DNA of 64,000 nt from NCBI RefSeq assembly GCF_001427665.1, contig NZ_LMHC01000023.1:325170-389169 (forward strand). Direction: 5' to 3'. The DNA is from Caulobacter sp. Root655. Its GTDB lineage: Bacteria; Pseudomonadota; Alphaproteobacteria; Caulobacterales; Caulobacteraceae. This document shows positions 1-9,462 of this stretch, one piece after another. The translations under genes were made by a program, and so were the position numbers. How positions within the stretch are numbered: position 1 is the first letter of the stretch; each line of letters opens with the position of its first letter. The notes under the pieces are model-generated. The model was not told the DNA's origin. It saw nothing but the letters and a program-made list of their open reading frames with translations, and did not search any database.

Positions 1-243
1 CTTCGGGAAGTCGGGATTGACGCCGCTCTTGTTGTCCGTCGCGTACTGGATCTGGCCGCCGCTGACGAACAGGGTGTCGTTCAGATAGAGGTCGCCGCCG
101 GCGTGGATGTGGATCGACCACAGGATCACCGTGGTGATCCCCGCGTTCAGCTGCTGGACCTGGGTGGCGTAGGGCACGGGGGGATTGGGATAGCCGTCCT
201 GGAACAGGCCGTTGCCGTAGATGGCGATGGGATAGGCCGACAT
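1..243 (-). CDS. Unrecognised protein, N-terminal part only
   Basis: An open frame starts at an ATG at 243 and runs off the left edge, giving 81 residues. A GGAGG sits seven bases before the ATG, which supports the start. The protein opens MSAYPIAIYGNGLFQDGYP and continues with TTVILWSIHIHAGGDLYLND. There is no signal peptide. The regular beta-strand-like segments (TTVILW, GDLYLNDTLF) would suit a TIM-barrel or lectin-like fold, but I do not recognise the family. An AT-rich perfect inverted repeat lies about 47 bases upstream and may control it. The coding call is firm; the function is unknown. Confidence 0.75.
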   Translation of the reverse strand, partial: MSAYPIAIYGNGLFQDGYPNPPVPYATQVQQLNAGITTVILWSIHIHAGGDLYLNDTLFVSGGQIQYATDNKSGVNPDFPK

Positions 244-289
244 GGAAAAGCCTCCGGCTCGGGATGAGCGGCGGGAGGTTAGCGCGACG

Positions 290-309
290 AATACACTTCT
301 GAGTGTATT
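290..309. promoter_or_regulatory. AT-rich perfect inverted repeat, operator-like
   Basis: Arms AATACACT and AGTGTATT are separated by TCTG, in very GC-rich surroundings. The element lies between two minus-strand genes, just upstream of the gene ending at position 1. On the plus strand it is followed by a T run, so it could form a terminator hairpin, but no plus-strand gene ends here. An operator for the leftmost gene is the better reading. Confidence 0.5.
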
Positions 310-315
310 TTTTGA

Positions 316-735
316 TCACTCTCGCGTGACGAGGTTCCCGCCTTCGGTGACCATCGGCACGCTGTAGGTGAGGTAGCCGCGCTCGACCATGCGCCGCATA
401 GCCTCGTAGACCTCGGCCAGTTCCTCATAGGCGGCGCGCAGGGCGGCCAGCCGCGCGGTCTGTTCGGGGGTGATGGCCGAGGCGGTCTCGGTCATGGCCA
501 CGGCCTCGGCCACCCAGCGGGACCGGGCCAGGGCGGCGGCCACCGCCAGGCGCTGGAACTTGCCGGAGTCGCTCTTGCCGACCACCTGGGCGATGACCGT
601 GCTGTTGGAGGCGAACGCCGTATAGTCGATCTGCTCCAGGTGGCCGCGCAGGCGGCGCTGGGTCTGCGGATCGGTGTCCTGCGGCTCGAAATGGTCGTTG
701 GACCGGCGGAAACTGGATGTCACGGTCGAAGACAT
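316..735 (-). CDS. Conserved hypothetical protein, 139 aa
   Basis: A soluble, mostly helical protein without a signal peptide or membrane segment. The central part (about residues 30-75) reads SNSTVIAQVVGKSDSGKFQ followed by an Ala-rich helix. Residues 80-120 are Glu/Ala/Arg-rich and probably form a helical hairpin (RLAALRAAYEELAEVYEAMR). The C-terminus is short and beta-like. I do not recognise the family. The start ATG at 735 follows a GGAG-like site. It stands alone: the next gene to the right is on the opposite strand, and the gene to the left is separated by an AT-rich palindrome. Confidence 0.7.
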   Translation of the reverse strand: MSSTVTSSFRRSNDHFEPQDTDPQTQRRLRGHLEQIDYTAFASNSTVIAQVVGKSDSGKFQRLAVAAALARSRWVAEAVAMTETASAITPEQTARLAALRAAYEELAEVYEAMRRMVERGYLTYSVPMVTEGGNLVTRE

Positions 736-913
736 GACGAACTCCGATGGCGCCCGCCATATTGACGGACGTGCGAAAACTCTGCGCCAACAGCCTTAAC
801 GGCCCATTGAGAAGCTTCAGCGCGGGCGGCGGGCCCACGCTTGCCGGGACAGCCCGCGAGGCTCATGCTGATCCTTGGGGAGCGGATTTTGGGGGCGCGG
901 ATTGGAGACCGGC

Positions 914-1357
914 ATGGACGTCCGCCTTCTGCTGCTCGGCATGATTGGCGTCACCGCCTGCGCGGCCGCGCCGGCCGCCCCGACGGCGTTGGCGCGCGGC
1001 GGCCCCGTGGCGCTGGGCGCCGGCCCCGTCCGCCTCGAACTCCCGGTCAGCCCCGCCCTGCGCGACAAGGCCGCGTCCGGAAGCCGGTTGCGCCTGGTGC
1101 TCGACCAGCTCACCGCCGCCGCGCAGCCGGGCGTGCTCTACCGCATCGGCCTGGAGGACGATCCGGGTCCGGCGCTCGGCCACATCAACTTCTACAACGT
1201 CGTCACCGGAGGGCCGGCCGAATTCAGTTTCGAGGCCACCGAGCCCCTGGCTCGCGCGGCGAAGGCCGGGCGGGTCGTCGTCGTGATCTCGCCGGTGGGA
1301 ACGCCCAACCCCGACGCCAGGGCCGGGATCGGCCGCATCGAGGTTTTCGCGCGCTGA
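914..1357 (+). CDS. Probable lipoprotein resembling the tyrosinase C-terminal domain
   Basis: The frame is open from 875, but the ATG at 914 gives a proper export signal: MDVRLLLLGMIGVTAC. VTAC fits a lipobox, so Cys16 may be lipidated; cleavage after the following ALA is the alternative. The mature part (about 125 residues) aligns by eye with the last ~130 residues of the tyrosinase encoded 78 bases downstream. Shared elements are GPV near the start, an L-V/R-L core, QPGVLYRIGLE versus QPEVLFRVEIQ, GHINFYNVV versus GFLNFFDAV, and VVVISPVGT versus VTLTPVGKG. In plant-type polyphenol oxidases this domain covers the copper site. A separate copy could act as a maturation partner or shield, which is inference. 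The same-strand placement suggests co-expression with the tyrosinase. Confidence 0.75.
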   Translation: MDVRLLLLGMIGVTACAAAPAAPTALARGGPVALGAGPVRLELPVSPALRDKAASGSRLRLVLDQLTAAAQPGVLYRIGLEDDPGPALGHINFYNVVTGGPAEFSFEATEPLARAAKAGRVVVVISPVGTPNPDARAGIGRIEVFAR

Positions 1358-1435
1358 TTGCGTAAAGCTACTTTTAAGTGCATTAATTCTCCCGGCACGC
1401 ATGACGGTATCGTCAGTGAACGGGGAGAAAACGCG

Positions 1436-2878
1436 ATGGGTTCGGTATCAAGGCGCCTGATGATCGCCGGTGGCGCGGCCATTCCCTTCGCCCAATGGTT
1501 CGGGGGCCAGGCCTGGGCGCAGGGGGTCTCGATCCGCCGCGACCTGTCCACACCGGGCGGCCAGGCCGACCTCCAGAAGTACGCCAAGGCGGTCAAGATC
1601 CTGACCGCCCTGCCCGAGAGCGACCCACGCGGCTGGATGTTCCAGTGGTACATCCACGCCGTGCGCGGCGACCGCACCAAGGCCGCCGAACTCGCCCGCG
1701 TCTATCCGGCGCCCAGCCCGCAACGGCAGCTGGCCCAGGATTCCTGGAGCACCTGCCAGGCGCACGGCCCCGGCACGGTCGAGGACTACTTCCTGCCCTG
1801 GCACCGGATGTACGTGTTCTTCATCGAGTCGATCATCAAGAAGACCTTGAACGACCCGACCTTCGCCATGCCCTACTGGCGCTATACCCAGCCCGCCCAG
1901 CGGGCCCTGCCCGCGGCGTTCCGGCAGCCGGGTTCGCCGGCCCTGGGCACGCTCTACCGGCCCAATCGCAACGGCTGGACGAACGCCGGCTCTCCGATCG
2001 ACCAGGGCGTGGTTCCCTCGCCGCTCAACACCTCGTCCCTGCTGCAGAAGAGCTACCGCCCCGCCAGCGGCGACCAGGGCTTCTGCATGGGCATCGATTT
2101 CAACCTGCACGGCACGGTGCACGTCCAGACCGGCAACGGGGTCGGCATGGGCTCGGTCGCCTGGGCCGCCAACGACCCGATCTTCTGGATGCACCACTCC
2201 AACATCGACCGCATGTGGGGCAGCTGGAACAAGAACGGCGGCTGCAACCCCAGCGACGCCGGCTGGCTGAGCAAGACCTTCATCTTCCCCGACGCCAACG
2301 GCCAGAAGATCATCGCCAAGGTCGGCGACTTCAAGGCGCTGGCGCCGCTGAAATACACCTACGACCTCTTCGAGCCCGGGCCGAAGATCGGCGTCTGCCT
2401 CAACCGGGTCTTCAAGCTGGCGCAGCTGCCCCATATCGCCCTGGCGGAGCGCCCCTTCCCGATCGATCCGCTGGGTCCGGTGGCGATCAAGCTCTCGGCG
2501 CCCAGGGAGAACGTGCCCAGGGCCAATCTGAAGCTGCTTCAAACGGCCGGCGCCGCGCGCCCGCGCCTGGTGATCTCGGCGCTTCAGGCCCAGATCCAGC
2601 CCGAGGTGCTGTTCCGCGTCGAGATCCAGGCCAACGAAAAGGCCCGGCCGGTGACCGTCGGCTTCCTGAACTTCTTCGACGCGGTGGCCAGCGAACATGC
2701 CGATCACGCCGACATGGGTCAGGCCGGCGACGCGCCGTCGGACAAGTTCTTCAGCTTCGACATCGGCGACGCGGTCAGGGGCCTCACGAGCGAGCCCATC
2801 GTGACCCTGACGCCAGTCGGAAAGGGCGCGGCCGGCAGCAAGCCGGTCGTCGGCTCGGTCCGCGTCATCCAGGGCTGA
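1436..2878 (+). CDS. Tyrosinase / polyphenol oxidase family copper enzyme, Tat-exported
   Basis: A 480-residue type-3 copper enzyme expected to oxidise phenols to quinones. The ATG at 1436 is chosen over the longer frame from 1358 because GGGGAGA precedes it and a twin-arginine signal starts at once (SRRLMIAGG, cleavage near AWAQ). Copper site A ligands are probably H74, H110 and H123, the last in FLPWHRMYVFFIE. Site B shows LHGTVH and FWMHHSNIDRMW. The last ~130 residues form the beta-rich C-terminal domain seen in plant-type enzymes (GFLNFFDAV), which normally shields the active site. The upstream gene encodes a free-standing copy of that domain. Substrate cannot be told from sequence. No MelC1-type copper chaperone is next to it. 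Confidence 0.9.
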   Translation: MGSVSRRLMIAGGAAIPFAQWFGGQAWAQGVSIRRDLSTPGGQADLQKYAKAVKILTALPESDPRGWMFQWYIHAVRGDRTKAAELARVYPAPSPQRQLAQDSWSTCQAHGPGTVEDYFLPWHRMYVFFIESIIKKTLNDPTFAMPYWRYTQPAQRALPAAFRQPGSPALGTLYRPNRNGWTNAGSPIDQGVVPSPLNTSSLLQKSYRPASGDQGFCMGIDFNLHGTVHVQTGNGVGMGSVAWAANDPIFWMHHSNIDRMWGSWNKNGGCNPSDAGWLSKTFIFPDANGQKIIAKVGDFKALAPLKYTYDLFEPGPKIGVCLNRVFKLAQLPHIALAERPFPIDPLGPVAIKLSAPRENVPRANLKLLQTAGAARPRLVISALQAQIQPEVLFRVEIQANEKARPVTVGFLNFFDAVASEHADHADMGQAGDAPSDKFFSFDIGDAVRGLTSEPIVTLTPVGKGAAGSKPVVGSVRVIQG

Positions 2879-2921
2879 GGCTCGGCGAGGCGTTCCTTGC
2901 AGCGCGAGGAACGCTTCGCCC

Positions 2922-3701
2922 CTACCCCAGCGCTTTCCAGCCGAACGCCAGCAAAGGCCCGCTGTCGGCCGCGAAGTCGGCGATGATCGCGGGCAGGCCG
3001 GGGCCGGCGATCTCGGCGCCGGTCAGGGGCCGGCGGACCAGCCAGCGGGTGCGCTTGAGCGCGGGCTCCAGCGGGCCGCCGGCGTGGTCCTCGAAGCCCT
3101 TGGGCATCCGCTTGACCGGATCGCCCGGCTCGATCGGCAGGCCGGCCTTGGTCAGCGCCTTCTCGACCTTGGCCCAGGCCGCCGGGTCGGCGGCGATCGC
3201 CCGGCGGAAGGCGTCGATGTGCGGGCGTTCGGTCAGGTAGAAACCGGCCGCCGCGAACGGGCCGTGGCCGTAATAGCCCTCGTCCTCGCCGCGCGTCGAC
3301 GGCAGGGTCGAAGGGTCCAGCGGATCGATCGTCTCGGGGTCGAAGGCGGGCCGCGAACCGCCCTCGGGCTCGATATGCACATAGACCAGCCCCGGCGACA
3401 GCTTCTTGCCGTCCCGGGTCAGGGTGGCCGAGACGTGGCTCTTGTAGGGCCGCTTGTCCTTGGAAAACCGCACGTCGCGGTGGATGCGGAAGACGCTCTT
3501 CTTCGGATCGCCCGCCAGCGGCAGGTCGCGCGCCGCGAAGGCGTCGTTCAAGGCCAGGATCAGCGCGGCCAGGCTGGGCTTGAGACCGTCGTCATAGGTG
3601 ACGCGGTGGGCGGCGAACCAGTCGCGGTCGTTGTGCGCGGCCAGGCCGGTCAGGAAGGCAAGGTCGGTGGCCGCGAAGCCGGGGAACGGGGGGTGAGTCA
3701 T
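2922..3701 (-). CDS. DUF2461 (TIGR02453) family protein
   Basis: A 259-residue cytosolic protein of the DUF2461 family, whose function is not established. Family marks are the N-terminal phrase FLTGLAAHNDRDWFAAHR, then KSVFRIHRDVRFSKDKRPYK and a C-terminal arginine-rich RTRWLVRRPL. I start it at the ATG at 3701 (MTHPPFPGF), because the 26 extra residues of the longer frame do not match the family. Length is normal. It is divergent from the SnoaL-like gene, and the shared upstream region carries a perfect 19-bp palindrome at 3740. Confidence 0.85.
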   Translation of the reverse strand: MTHPPFPGFAATDLAFLTGLAAHNDRDWFAAHRVTYDDGLKPSLAALILALNDAFAARDLPLAGDPKKSVFRIHRDVRFSKDKRPYKSHVSATLTRDGKKLSPGLVYVHIEPEGGSRPAFDPETIDPLDPSTLPSTRGEDEGYYGHGPFAAAGFYLTERPHIDAFRRAIAADPAAWAKVEKALTKAGLPIEPGDPVKRMPKGFEDHAGGPLEPALKRTRWLVRRPLTGAEIAGPGLPAIIADFAADSGPLLAFGWKALG

Positions 3702-3739
3702 GTTCGTTATGCTAGCCTCGAAACATAGCGCGCGTCCCT

Positions 3740-3758
3740 GCTGACAGGTCCTGTCAGC
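3740..3758. promoter_or_regulatory. Perfect 19-bp palindrome, likely operator
   Basis: GCTGACAGG-T-CCTGTCAGC, two perfect 9-bp arms around a single base. It lies between divergent starts at 3701 (minus) and 3863 (plus). The symmetry and length are typical of TetR/GntR-type operators. No regulator gene of that kind is adjacent, so the binding protein would be encoded elsewhere. Confidence 0.6.
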
Positions 3759-3862
3759 AACCTGCATGAAATAGAACATTTGAAGAACAAAAGGCCTTGC
3801 GGATCGTCGCCGACGGGCTGACCTTCCACGCCGACGCGAACCCCCATCCCAGGAGCACCCCC

Positions 3863-4216
3863 ATGAGCACCCAAGACATCGCCACCGATCTGGTGGCCCT
3901 GTGCAAGGCCGGCAAGTTCGACGAGGCCGGCGAGAAATACTGGGCCGACGACGTGGTCAGCTACGAGGCCATGCCCGGCGACATGGCGCGGATCGCCGGC
4001 AAGGACGGCGTGCGCGGCAAGGGCGAATGGTGGGCCGCCAACCACGAGGTGCACGGCGTGGAAGTGACCGGCCCCTATGTCAACGGCGACCAGTTCGCGG
4101 TCGGCTTCAAGATGGACGTCACGCCCAAGGCATCCGGCGAGCGGACCACCATGGACGAGGTCGGCCTCTACACGATCCGCGACGGCAAGATCGCCGAGGA
4201 GCGGTTCTTTTATTGA
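3863..4216 (+). CDS. SnoaL-like / NTF2-fold protein
   Basis: A 117-residue single-domain protein of the SnoaL-like NTF2 superfamily. It begins with an amphipathic helix (IATDLVALCKAGKFDEAG), followed by YWADDVVSYEA and the strand pattern GVEVTGPYVNGDQFAVGF, ending GLYTIRDGKIAEERFFY. The fold holds isomerases, cyclases and orphan ligand-binding proteins, so no reaction can be assigned. AGGAG is placed correctly before the ATG at 3863; the longer frame from 3797 lacks this. It is monocistronic and followed by a palindromic repeat. Confidence 0.85.
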   Translation: MSTQDIATDLVALCKAGKFDEAGEKYWADDVVSYEAMPGDMARIAGKDGVRGKGEWWAANHEVHGVEVTGPYVNGDQFAVGFKMDVTPKASGERTTMDEVGLYTIRDGKIAEERFFY

Positions 4217-4243
4217 GTCAAGGAGACGGGACGCCCGCGAAAT

Positions 4244-4410
4244 CCCTCTCCCATGGGGAGAGGGAGGGGCCCGCCGCGCAGCGGTGGGAGGGTGAGGGGG
4301 TAAGGCGTCAACCGCCTATCCCCCAAGCCCTGCCCGGATCTTCAACAGCGTAACCCCTCGCCCTCCCACGCCTGCGGCGTGGGCCCCTCCCTCTCCCTCT
4401 GGGAGAGGGT
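4244..4410. repeat. Palindromic intergenic repeat between convergent genes
   Basis: Two arms rich in CCCTCTCC / GGGAGAGGG face each other (near 4244-4300 and 4349-4410), separated by about 50 bases. Internal parts such as GGTGGGAGGGTGAGGGG pair with CCCCTCGCCCTCCCACG. The element fills the gap between two convergent genes and could act as a bidirectional terminator or mRNA-stabilising hairpin. Confidence 0.75.
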
Positions 4411-4434
4411 TCACGTCTGCGCCGATAGCGGTCC

Positions 4435-4788
4435 CTACAGCTCCAGGAACGCCTCGAAGCCGCCGAAGATCATCCGCTTGGCATCGAACGGCATGTTGGC
4501 CATGCTGTCCTTCAGGCGCTCGTCGGCCATCACCTTGGCCATGATCTCGTCGCGCGAGGCCTTGTCCTTGTAGGTGATCCACGAGAACACCACGATCTCG
4601 TCGTCGGTGGCCTGCACCGCGCGCGGAAACGAGGTGAGCTCGCCATAGGGCACGTCGTCGCCGAGGCACTCGACGTAGGACAGCGCGCCGTACTCCATCC
4701 AGACCGACCCGCCCAGCTGGGCCATCTTCTTGTAGGCGTCGATATTGGCCTTGGGGACCGCGAGCACGAAACCATCGACATAGGACAT
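4435..4788 (-). CDS. DUF1428 family protein
   Basis: A 117-residue member of the DUF1428 family, small dimeric alpha/beta-barrel-like proteins of unknown function. The family opening MSYVDGFVLAVPKANIDAYKK is seen, as are GALSYVECLGDD and the conserved VFSWITYKDKASRDEIMAKV. The ATG at 4788 is preceded by a strong AAGGAGG; the upstream in-frame Met at 4818 lacks it. It is convergent with the SnoaL-like gene across the palindromic repeat. Confidence 0.88.
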   Translation of the reverse strand: MSYVDGFVLAVPKANIDAYKKMAQLGGSVWMEYGALSYVECLGDDVPYGELTSFPRAVQATDDEIVVFSWITYKDKASRDEIMAKVMADERLKDSMANMPFDAKRMIFGGFEAFLEL

Positions 4789-4896
4789 GGCGTCCTCCTT
4801 TTCGCTGTGACGAAACAAGGACGCTGGAGCGACGGACGTTCCGACATCGGGTCGGTGATTTATCGGTCGGCGCGCGGCAGCCGGGCCTGACGCGGG

Positions 4897-5409
4897 TCAG
4901 GGCCGGACGACGTATCCGTCGGTCGGCGCGATCCAGAGCACCGTGGTCGCCATTTCCGGCACGGACCGCCCATCAAGCGTGGCTGAAACCGCCAGCGCGC
5001 CATTACCCTGCATATAGAAGCTGCAGATCTCCTTGCCGAGCATGGGGGCCATGGCCGCCAGGAGTTGCTCGCGCACCTTGGCGGACACGGCTGGATCGGC
5101 CGGCCGCCCCTCCACGAAGACTTCGGCGTCGTCGAGATCCGAGAGCGCGCCACACACCGCGTCCGACTTTACCGTCACCGGCTCCGCGGTCTTCATCGTC
5201 ACCAGCGGTGAAGGCGCGACAAGCACTTCGGCCGTGTTGATGATGGTTCCGTCGGTCTTGAAGACGTAGCCGGCGATGGACTGGCAGGTCTTGGCCGAGG
5301 GGTTGGGCGCATAGCACTGCAACAGCCCCGCGCGCGCCGGGGCCAGGGGATCGGCGGCGGCGGCCGGGGCGGCTTGCGCCGCCACGACCGCCAGGATCAG
5401 CGCCACCAC
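4897..5409 (-). CDS. Exported hypothetical protein coupled to thiC
   Basis: A 170-residue protein. The frame is open far upstream inside thiC, but the real start is probably the GTG at 5409, two bases after the thiC stop, with GGAGG (within the thiC end) seven bases before it. That start gives a signal peptide (VVALILAVVAAQAAPAAAA). The mature protein has four cysteines that could form two disulphides (LLQCY, KTCQS, AVCGA, EICSF), with beta-rich segments between them. I do not recognise the family. The tight spacing suggests translational coupling to thiC and indirect control by thiamine through the riboswitch; no thiamine role is visible in the protein itself. Confidence 0.7.
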   Translation of the reverse strand: MVALILAVVAAQAAPAAAADPLAPARAGLLQCYAPNPSAKTCQSIAGYVFKTDGTIINTAEVLVAPSPLVTMKTAEPVTVKSDAVCGALSDLDDAEVFVEGRPADPAVSAKVREQLLAAMAPMLGKEICSFYMQGNGALAVSATLDGRSVPEMATTVLWIAPTDGYVVRP

Positions 5410-5411
5410 GC

Positions 5412-7250
<1,839 letters not shown>

Positions 7251-7333
7251 TTCGGGCGCTCCTCAAGCGTTAAGGAGACCCGGACGTGTCGTGCTAAGTC
7301 GGTCTACGGAAAGGGTTTTCGGGCCCGGTCCGC

Positions 7334-7430
7334 GTTCCCTCCCTTCGCCGGCATGACCCGGATCAGGTTCGACGGGTCAGGGCTAAGGCCCAATCTCAGC
7401 CGCGCGAAGCGGCCCCCCGGTGAACTGGGG
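7334..7430 (-). promoter_or_regulatory. TPP riboswitch (THI element)
   Basis: On the minus strand the leader of thiC carries the conserved aptamer parts in order: an outer helix that can pair GTTC (7425-7422) with GAAC (7337-7334), a GGGGGGCC arm, CTGAGA with its preceding hairpin, then GAACCTGATCCGGGTCATGCC and GGCGAAGGGA. About 80 bases separate the aptamer from the thiC start and would hold the expression platform. I could not decide between terminator and start-site masking. Confidence 0.95.
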
Positions 7431-7476
7431 GACACTAGGCCGACTGACGTGCGGGTCAAGGGTGCGGGCGTCACCG

Positions 7477-7977
7477 TCATTCCAGAAGGCGTTTGGCGCG
7501 CTCGAGGATCGAGGCCCGGTCCAGGGCGGTCTCCAGTCGTTCGAGGCCGGCCAGGGCGTCGTCGGCCTCGGCGTTCAGGTCCACCGCCGCCGCCGCCAGG
7601 GCGCGCCAGACCGGGGCCAGCCGCGCGGCCAGCTCGGCCCCTTCGCCGGTGAGCCGCAGGACGCGGCTGCGGCCGTCCCGGGCGTCGCGCTCCCAGGTGA
7701 TCAAGCCGGCGTCGGCCAGGGCCTGGCGCACCTGGCTCACCGAGACGTGGCTGACCCCCAAGGCGGCGGCCAATTCGCCGACCGGCAGCGGGCCATGAAG
7801 GTCCAGCAGGTTGAACACGCCAAACCAGCGCTGCTCGAAACGCACGCCGAGCTCGGCATAGAGCTTGCCGGCGTCGCGGTCGATCCGTTCGGACAGACGC
7901 CGCAGCCGCCCGCCGATGGCGGCGGGGCCGGACCGGCTGGTGTAGAGGCGGAAATCCGGCGGCGCGAGCTCGGCCAT
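7477..7977 (-). CDS. MarR family transcriptional regulator
   Basis: A 166-residue winged-helix regulator. The helix-turn-helix and wing are seen as GELAAALGVSHVSVSQVRQ, ALADAGLITWERD and RDGRSRVLRLT (about residues 65-115), flanked by long dimerisation helices at both ends. I place the start at the ATG at 7977; the open frame upstream is antisense to the next gene. It is divergent from an exported serine hydrolase, with only 60 bases between the starts. A GTAAGGGCTTAC palindrome in that gap is a natural MarR operator, so the regulator probably controls itself and the hydrolase. Ligand unknown. Confidence 0.88.
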   Translation of the reverse strand: MAELAPPDFRLYTSRSGPAAIGGRLRRLSERIDRDAGKLYAELGVRFEQRWFGVFNLLDLHGPLPVGELAAALGVSHVSVSQVRQALADAGLITWERDARDGRSRVLRLTGEGAELAARLAPVWRALAAAAVDLNAEADDALAGLERLETALDRASILERAKRLLE

Positions 7978-7988
7978 TGACAATATCC

Positions 7989-8000
7989 GTAAGGGCTTAC
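7989..8000. promoter_or_regulatory. Palindromic MarR-type operator
   Basis: GTAAG-GG-CTTAC sits in the 60-base gap between the divergent MarR gene and the serine hydrolase, 12 bases from the MarR start. Position and symmetry fit an autoregulatory operator overlapping a promoter. Confidence 0.6.
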
Positions 8001-8037
8001 ATTTCTTCCGCCGTTCCCATAGCGAGGATCTGGGCGG

Positions 8038-9450
8038 ATGAACAGACGCGACTTCGTGGCCGTCTCGGTGCTGGCGGCCGGCGGCGCCTGGGCGGGCGGG
8101 AGCTGGGCCGCCGATCCCGTGGCCGACCTGGCGGGGTCCGAGCCGGCCAAGGTGTGGTTTCGGCAGTGGCTGACCGCCTTCAACGCCCAGGATCCGTCGG
8201 CCTATCGCGCCTTCGTCCAGGCGCACGTGCCCGACCTGGTTCCCTATATCGATGACGACCTGGCCACGCGGGAGGCGTCGGGCGGCTTGGAGGTGTTGCG
8301 CGCCAGCCTGACCGCGCCCGGCGAACTGACCGTGTGGGTCAAGGACCGCGACTGGGACCGGTTCTCGCGCGTCATGCTCACGGTCGGACCCGCGGGCCAG
8401 ATCGCCGACCTCAACTTCGCCGGCGCGCCGGTCCCGGAAGACTTCAAGGTCGCCCGCGGCGGCGAAGCCGAGGCCATCGGCGCCTTGGACGGGAAACTGC
8501 GGGCCGAGGCCCAGGCGGACCGCTTCTCCGGCGCGGTGCTGGTCGCCAAGGGCGCGCGGACGCCCCTGCGCGAGGCCTATGGCCTGGCCGACCGCGCCAA
8601 GACCCTGCCGGCGACGCCGGCCACGCGGTTCTGTGTCGGCTCGATGGGCAAGATGTTCACCGCCGTCGGCGTCGTTCAGCAGATCCAGGCCGGGCGCATC
8701 CGCCTGGCCGATCCGGTCGCCGCCCATCTGCCGGACTATCCGAACGCGGCCCTGGCCAAGCGCCTGACGATCGAGCACCTGCTGACCCACACCGGCGGCA
8801 CGGGCGACATCTTCGGTCCTTTCTACGAGGCCCACCAGGCCGAGTTGAACACCCTGGCCGACTATGTGCGGCTGTATGGCCCGCGCGAGCCGGCGTTCGA
8901 GCCCGGTTCGAAGTTCGGCTACAGCAACTACGGGTTCGTGCTGCTCGGCGCGATCCTCGAACGGGCGACCGGCCAGGCCTATGACGACTATTGCGCGGAG
9001 CATGTGTTCCGCCTGGCCGGCATGACGGCGACCGGCCCGAGGTTCGAGGATGGCCGGACCGCCCGGCCCTACTCAGGCAGCGCGCGCACGGGCCTGAAGG
9101 CGCTGCCCCCCTATGCCGGCCTGCCGGCGGGAGGCGGCTATTCCACGGTGGAAGACCTGCGCGCCTTCGCCGACGCCCTGCGCGGCCGCCGCCTGCTCGA
9201 CGCCGAACACACCACGCTGCTCACCACGGGGCGGGTCGATGCGAGCGGAACCTCGCGTTGGGCCCTCGGCTTCAGGGTCCAGAGCCGCAACGGCGAGCCC
9301 TGCTACGGCCACGGCGGCGGCGCGCCCGGGGTGAACAGCGACCTGGCGATCTATCCGCGCTCCGGCTACGTCACCGCCGTGCTGTGCAATCGCGGCCACC
9401 CCCTGGCGGTGAACGCCGCCGACTATGTCGGCGCCCGCCTTCCGGCCTGA
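8038..9450 (+). CDS. Exported serine hydrolase, beta-lactamase class C / DD-peptidase family
   Basis: A 470-residue protein with a twin-arginine signal (NRRDFVAVS, cleavage near SWAA). Residues about 35-140 form an extra NTF2-like domain. The rest is a penicillin-binding-type serine hydrolase with SMGK (catalytic S202, K205), YSN in FGYSNYG and GHGG near the C-terminus, the equivalent of the KTG box. Such proteins include esterases, peptidases and amide hydrolases; true beta-lactamase activity is not implied. It is divergent from a MarR regulator and shares an operator-like palindrome with it. It meets the metallopeptidase gene end to end with a 12-base gap. Confidence 0.9.
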   Translation: MNRRDFVAVSVLAAGGAWAGGSWAADPVADLAGSEPAKVWFRQWLTAFNAQDPSAYRAFVQAHVPDLVPYIDDDLATREASGGLEVLRASLTAPGELTVWVKDRDWDRFSRVMLTVGPAGQIADLNFAGAPVPEDFKVARGGEAEAIGALDGKLRAEAQADRFSGAVLVAKGARTPLREAYGLADRAKTLPATPATRFCVGSMGKMFTAVGVVQQIQAGRIRLADPVAAHLPDYPNAALAKRLTIEHLLTHTGGTGDIFGPFYEAHQAELNTLADYVRLYGPREPAFEPGSKFGYSNYGFVLLGAILERATGQAYDDYCAEHVFRLAGMTATGPRFEDGRTARPYSGSARTGLKALPPYAGLPAGGGYSTVEDLRAFADALRGRRLLDAEHTTLLTTGRVDASGTSRWALGFRVQSRNGEPCYGHGGGAPGVNSDLAIYPRSGYVTAVLCNRGHPLAVNAADYVGARLPA

Positions 9451-9462
9451 TCCGTTCGGCTC

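Noticed and set aside
4435..4818. Longer start for the DUF1428 gene
   Set aside because: AAGGAGG sits before the ATG at 4788 and the family begins there.
7978..9003. Open frame running upstream of the MarR gene
   Set aside because: It is antisense to the serine hydrolase, with no protein-like composition. The MarR domain starts at 7977.
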